Positions 62,078 to 64,000 of a stretch of 64,000 bases of DNA are shown here, piece after piece (the stretch's first letter is position 1; each line of letters begins with the position of its first letter). The notes beneath the pieces are model-generated. The model saw nothing but the letters and a program-made list of their open reading frames with translations, was not told the origin of the DNA and did not search any database. The DNA comes from Veillonella sp. (GTDB lineage: Bacteria; Bacillota; Negativicutes; Veillonellales; Veillonellaceae): positions 1,684,501-1,748,500 of the forward strand of contig NZ_JBGKFB010000001.1 in the NCBI RefSeq assembly GCF_041333735.1. The letters are read 5' to 3'. The position numbers were made by a program, and so were the translations under genes.

Positions 62078-63235
62078 ATGGCACGTGATTATTATGACAT
62101 CTTAGGGGTTAGCAAAAATGCCTCTCAAGATGAAATCAAAAAAGCCTTCCGTAAAAAGGCACGCCAATACCATCCAGATGTAAATAAAGATAATCCAAAG
62201 GAAGCGGAAGCAAAGTTTAAAGAAGCTAACGAAGCTTACGAAGTATTGTCTGACGAAACTAAAAAAGCTCAATATGACCAATTCGGCCACGACGCCTTCA
62301 AACAAGGAGGCGGCGCTGGCGCCGGTGGTTTCCAAGGTGGCTTTGGCGGTTTCGGTGGTCAAGCTGGCGGCTTTGGTGATATCTTTGGCGACATTTTTGG
62401 AGGCATGTTTGGCGGTGGACACCAACAACAAGGCCCTCAAAAAGGCAATGACTTGCGCGAAGATATTGATATTTCCTTTGAAGATGCAGCCTTTGGTAAA
62501 TCTATGGAAATAGAAGTGCATCGTCATGAAGAATGTGATCACTGTCATGGTACTGGTGGTGAACCAGGATCTCGTGTCGATACTTGTCCAAACTGTCATG
62601 GTTCTGGCCAAGAAGCGGTTATTCAAAATACTCCATTTGGACGTATGCAATCCGTTCGCACTTGTTCCCGCTGTCATGGTACTGGTAAAAGCATTGAAAA
62701 ACCTTGTTCCAAATGTCGTGGAACAGGTGAAATGTTGGCAAAACGTAAAATCTCTATCAAAATTCCAGCAGGTGTAGATAGTGGTTCCCGCTTACGCGTT
62801 GCTAATGAAGGTGAACCTGGTATCTTAGGTGGTCCAAAAGGCGATCTTTACGTATATATCTTCGTTCGTCCTCATAAGGAATTTGAACGTAATGGTAATG
62901 ACGTTATTAGCCGTGTAAATATTAGCTTTGCTCAAGCAGCATTAGGTGCGACTATACAAGTTAACACCTTAGATGGTAAAGTAGAGTTAAAGATTCCGGA
63001 AGGTACTCAAACGGGAACGGCATTCCGCGTAAAGGGCAAAGGTATTCCATATTTGCGAAACCCTAAACAACGGGGGGACCAACATATTGTAGTAACTGTT
63101 CAAACGCCTAAGAAGTTGACAGACACTCAACGTGAGTTATTATTACGCTTTGCAAATGAAAGTAACGAAGATGTAAATAACTTACAAGTGAGCAAGAGTC
63201 TCTTTGAAAAAATTAAGGACTGTTTGACTAAATGA
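62078..63235 (+). CDS. dnaJ: chaperone protein DnaJ (Hsp40)
   Basis: A 385-residue co-chaperone. The J domain (1-70) has YHPDVNKDN with the essential HPD; a Gly/Phe-rich stretch (about 75-125) follows; the zinc domain has four CxxCxGxG repeats (CDHCHGTG, CPNCHGSG, CSRCHGTG, CSKCRGTG), then two beta substrate-binding domains. AGAAGGG upstream. Confidence 0.98.
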   Translation: MARDYYDILGVSKNASQDEIKKAFRKKARQYHPDVNKDNPKEAEAKFKEANEAYEVLSDETKKAQYDQFGHDAFKQGGGAGAGGFQGGFGGFGGQAGGFGDIFGDIFGGMFGGGHQQQGPQKGNDLREDIDISFEDAAFGKSMEIEVHRHEECDHCHGTGGEPGSRVDTCPNCHGSGQEAVIQNTPFGRMQSVRTCSRCHGTGKSIEKPCSKCRGTGEMLAKRKISIKIPAGVDSGSRLRVANEGEPGILGGPKGDLYVYIFVRPHKEFERNGNDVISRVNISFAQAALGATIQVNTLDGKVELKIPEGTQTGTAFRVKGKGIPYLRNPKQRGDQHIVVTVQTPKKLTDTQRELLLRFANESNEDVNNLQVSKSLFEKIKDCLTK

Positions 63236-63244
63236 ACAGCTCAT

Positions 63245-63269
63245 GTGAAGGAATGGTTTGTTCCATCAC
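63245..63269 (+). other. hairpin between dnaJ and prmA
   Basis: GTGA-A-GGAA (63245-63253) pairs with TTCC-A-TCAC (63261-63269) with one A-A mismatch and a 7-nt loop. No T-run follows, so it is not a classic terminator; it may limit read-through or mRNA decay. Confidence 0.4.
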
Positions 63270-63290
63270 ATTCCCTATAAAGGAGTATAT

Positions 63291-64000
63291 ATGCAATGGA
63301 TAGAAGTATCCATTGTCTGTGAAAGAGTAGCCACCGATGAGGTGACTACTCTTTTTGACGATTATGCAGACAATGGAATTATAGAAGAAGATGTAGAAAA
63401 TCAGCCAAATTTAATTAAACTAACAATGTACGCAGATCCATCTTTGGATTTAGATACAATTAAGTCAGATATAGAAAATCGTCTTACAGACGCCAATATT
63501 AGTGTTACATCAATTGATACTACTATATTAGATGAATCTACATGGCTCAATTCTTGGCAGCAATATATTGAACCCACAGAAATTCTACCGAATTTAATTA
63601 TTAAACCAGCTTGGCAGGAATACGATAATGTGGATCACAAAACTATTATTGAAATCGATTCAAATATTTCCTTTGGTACTGGAGCCCATGAGACTACACG
63701 AACTTGTGCAGAGTTATTGAAATCATATAGTGAATCTATGGATCTTGATACAGTTACTTGTTTAGATATTGGTACTGGTACTGGTATTCTTTTATTGATC
63801 GCAGCCCAGTTAGGCATCAAACATTTAGTTGGTATTGATATAGAAGAGTATGCTGCTAATCAAGCGCGCATTAACTGTGAGAATAATCATGTATCAGCTG
63901 AAATAATTTGTGGTAATTTGGATAGTGATTTCAATGGTACTGCTCAAATAATTTTAGCGAATCTAACCGTAGATCCACTCAAAATACTATTACCTCAAAT
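63291..64000 (+). CDS. prmA: ribosomal protein L11 methyltransferase, 5' part
   Basis: The first ~236 codons of PrmA, which trimethylates ribosomal protein L11; the gene continues beyond the window. After an N-terminal recognition domain (MQWIEVSIVCERVATDEVT), the catalytic part begins with FGTGAHETTRTCAEL and the SAM motif LDIGTGTGILLLIAAQLG. ANLTVDPL near the end of the window corresponds to the NPP-like (N-x) motif region. AAGGAG is 6 nt before the ATG. Last member of the heat-shock operon order seen in many Firmicutes. Confidence 0.93.
   Translation, partial: MQWIEVSIVCERVATDEVTTLFDDYADNGIIEEDVENQPNLIKLTMYADPSLDLDTIKSDIENRLTDANISVTSIDTTILDESTWLNSWQQYIEPTEILPNLIIKPAWQEYDNVDHKTIIEIDSNISFGTGAHETTRTCAELLKSYSESMDLDTVTCLDIGTGTGILLLIAAQLGIKHLVGIDIEEYAANQARINCENNHVSAEIICGNLDSDFNGTAQIILANLTVDPLKILLPQ

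Noticed and set aside
62102..62677. 191-residue open frame on the - strand opposite dnaJ
   Set aside because: Dense low-complexity Phe/Thr-rich translation, no Shine-Dalgarno and no known motif. Long antisense frames cluster opposite strongly codon-biased genes (S1 half, rpsB, tsf, dnaK, dnaJ) because avoided TTA, CTA and TCA codons remove antisense stops.

Overview
The window is a densely coded, AT-rich bacterial chromosome segment that fits a Negativicutes genome, most likely Veillonella or a close relative. This is inferred from gene content and order, not from a 16S gene, which is absent. Gene families and order are Firmicute-like: ScpA/ScpB, a RemA-like DUF370 protein, RqcH, PrkC-type PASTA kinase with its PP2C partner, an HrcA/CIRCE heat-shock operon, an S-box riboswitch before metK, and an IspH-S1 fusion. 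A phosphoethanolamine-transferase-like membrane enzyme suggests a lipopolysaccharide outer membrane, as Negativicutes have. Almost every gene is on the + strand; only the phosphoethanolamine transferase and rqcH are on the - strand. No rRNA, prophage, insertion sequence or CRISPR array was seen.

Layout. 1-1.6 kb: end of a metallo-hydrolase gene, a five-tRNA operon (Asp-Phe-Gly-Cys-Leu) and a DUF523 gene. 1.7-3.5 kb: the - strand phosphoethanolamine transferase. 3.6-10.2 kb: scpA-scpB-rluB-flavoprotein-cmk-plsC-ispH/S1. 10.2-14.8 kb: der-plsY-gpsA, then rsmD-coaD and a coiled-coil gene. 14.8-16.5 kb: rqcH (-). 16.6-19.9 kb: yicC-remA-gmk-rpoZ-coaBC. 20.0-21.4 kb: SAM riboswitch and metK. 21.4-32.5 kb: priA-def-fmt-DUF116-rsmB-rlmN-prpC-pknB-rsgA-rpe, a long run of overlapping or nearly abutting genes. 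32.6-42.4 kb: rpsB-tsf-pyrH-frr-small ORF-uppS-cdsA-dxr-rseP-ispG-proS, linking translation to isoprenoid, lipid and envelope synthesis. 42.5-53.2 kb: PHP phosphoesterase, a P-loop/Asp23 fusion, miaB-mutS-mutL-methyltransferase-miaA and a methionine gamma-lyase-family enzyme. 53.3-58.2 kb: mnmA, lepA, hemW and a stand-alone siroheme/4Fe-4S protein. 58.2-64 kb: a 420-bp AT-rich gap with a structured inverted-repeat element, then CIRCE and hrcA-grpE-dnaK-dnaJ-prmA (prmA runs off the window).

Functionally this is mostly core machinery: tRNA and rRNA modification (miaA, miaB, mnmA, rsmB, rsmD, rlmN, rluB), ribosome assembly and rescue (der, rsgA, lepA, rqcH, frr), the MEP isoprenoid pathway (dxr, ispG, ispH) feeding uppS, and phospholipid synthesis (gpsA, plsY, plsC, cdsA). 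No clearly new multi-gene system was found. The most interesting items are a strong internal ribosome-binding site that would release a free S1-like protein from the IspH-S1 fusion, a 105-nt cloverleaf-like inverted repeat before hrcA, structured leaders before rpsB and mnmA, a hairpin between the Shine-Dalgarno and start codon of lepA, and a P-loop/Asp23 fusion gene.
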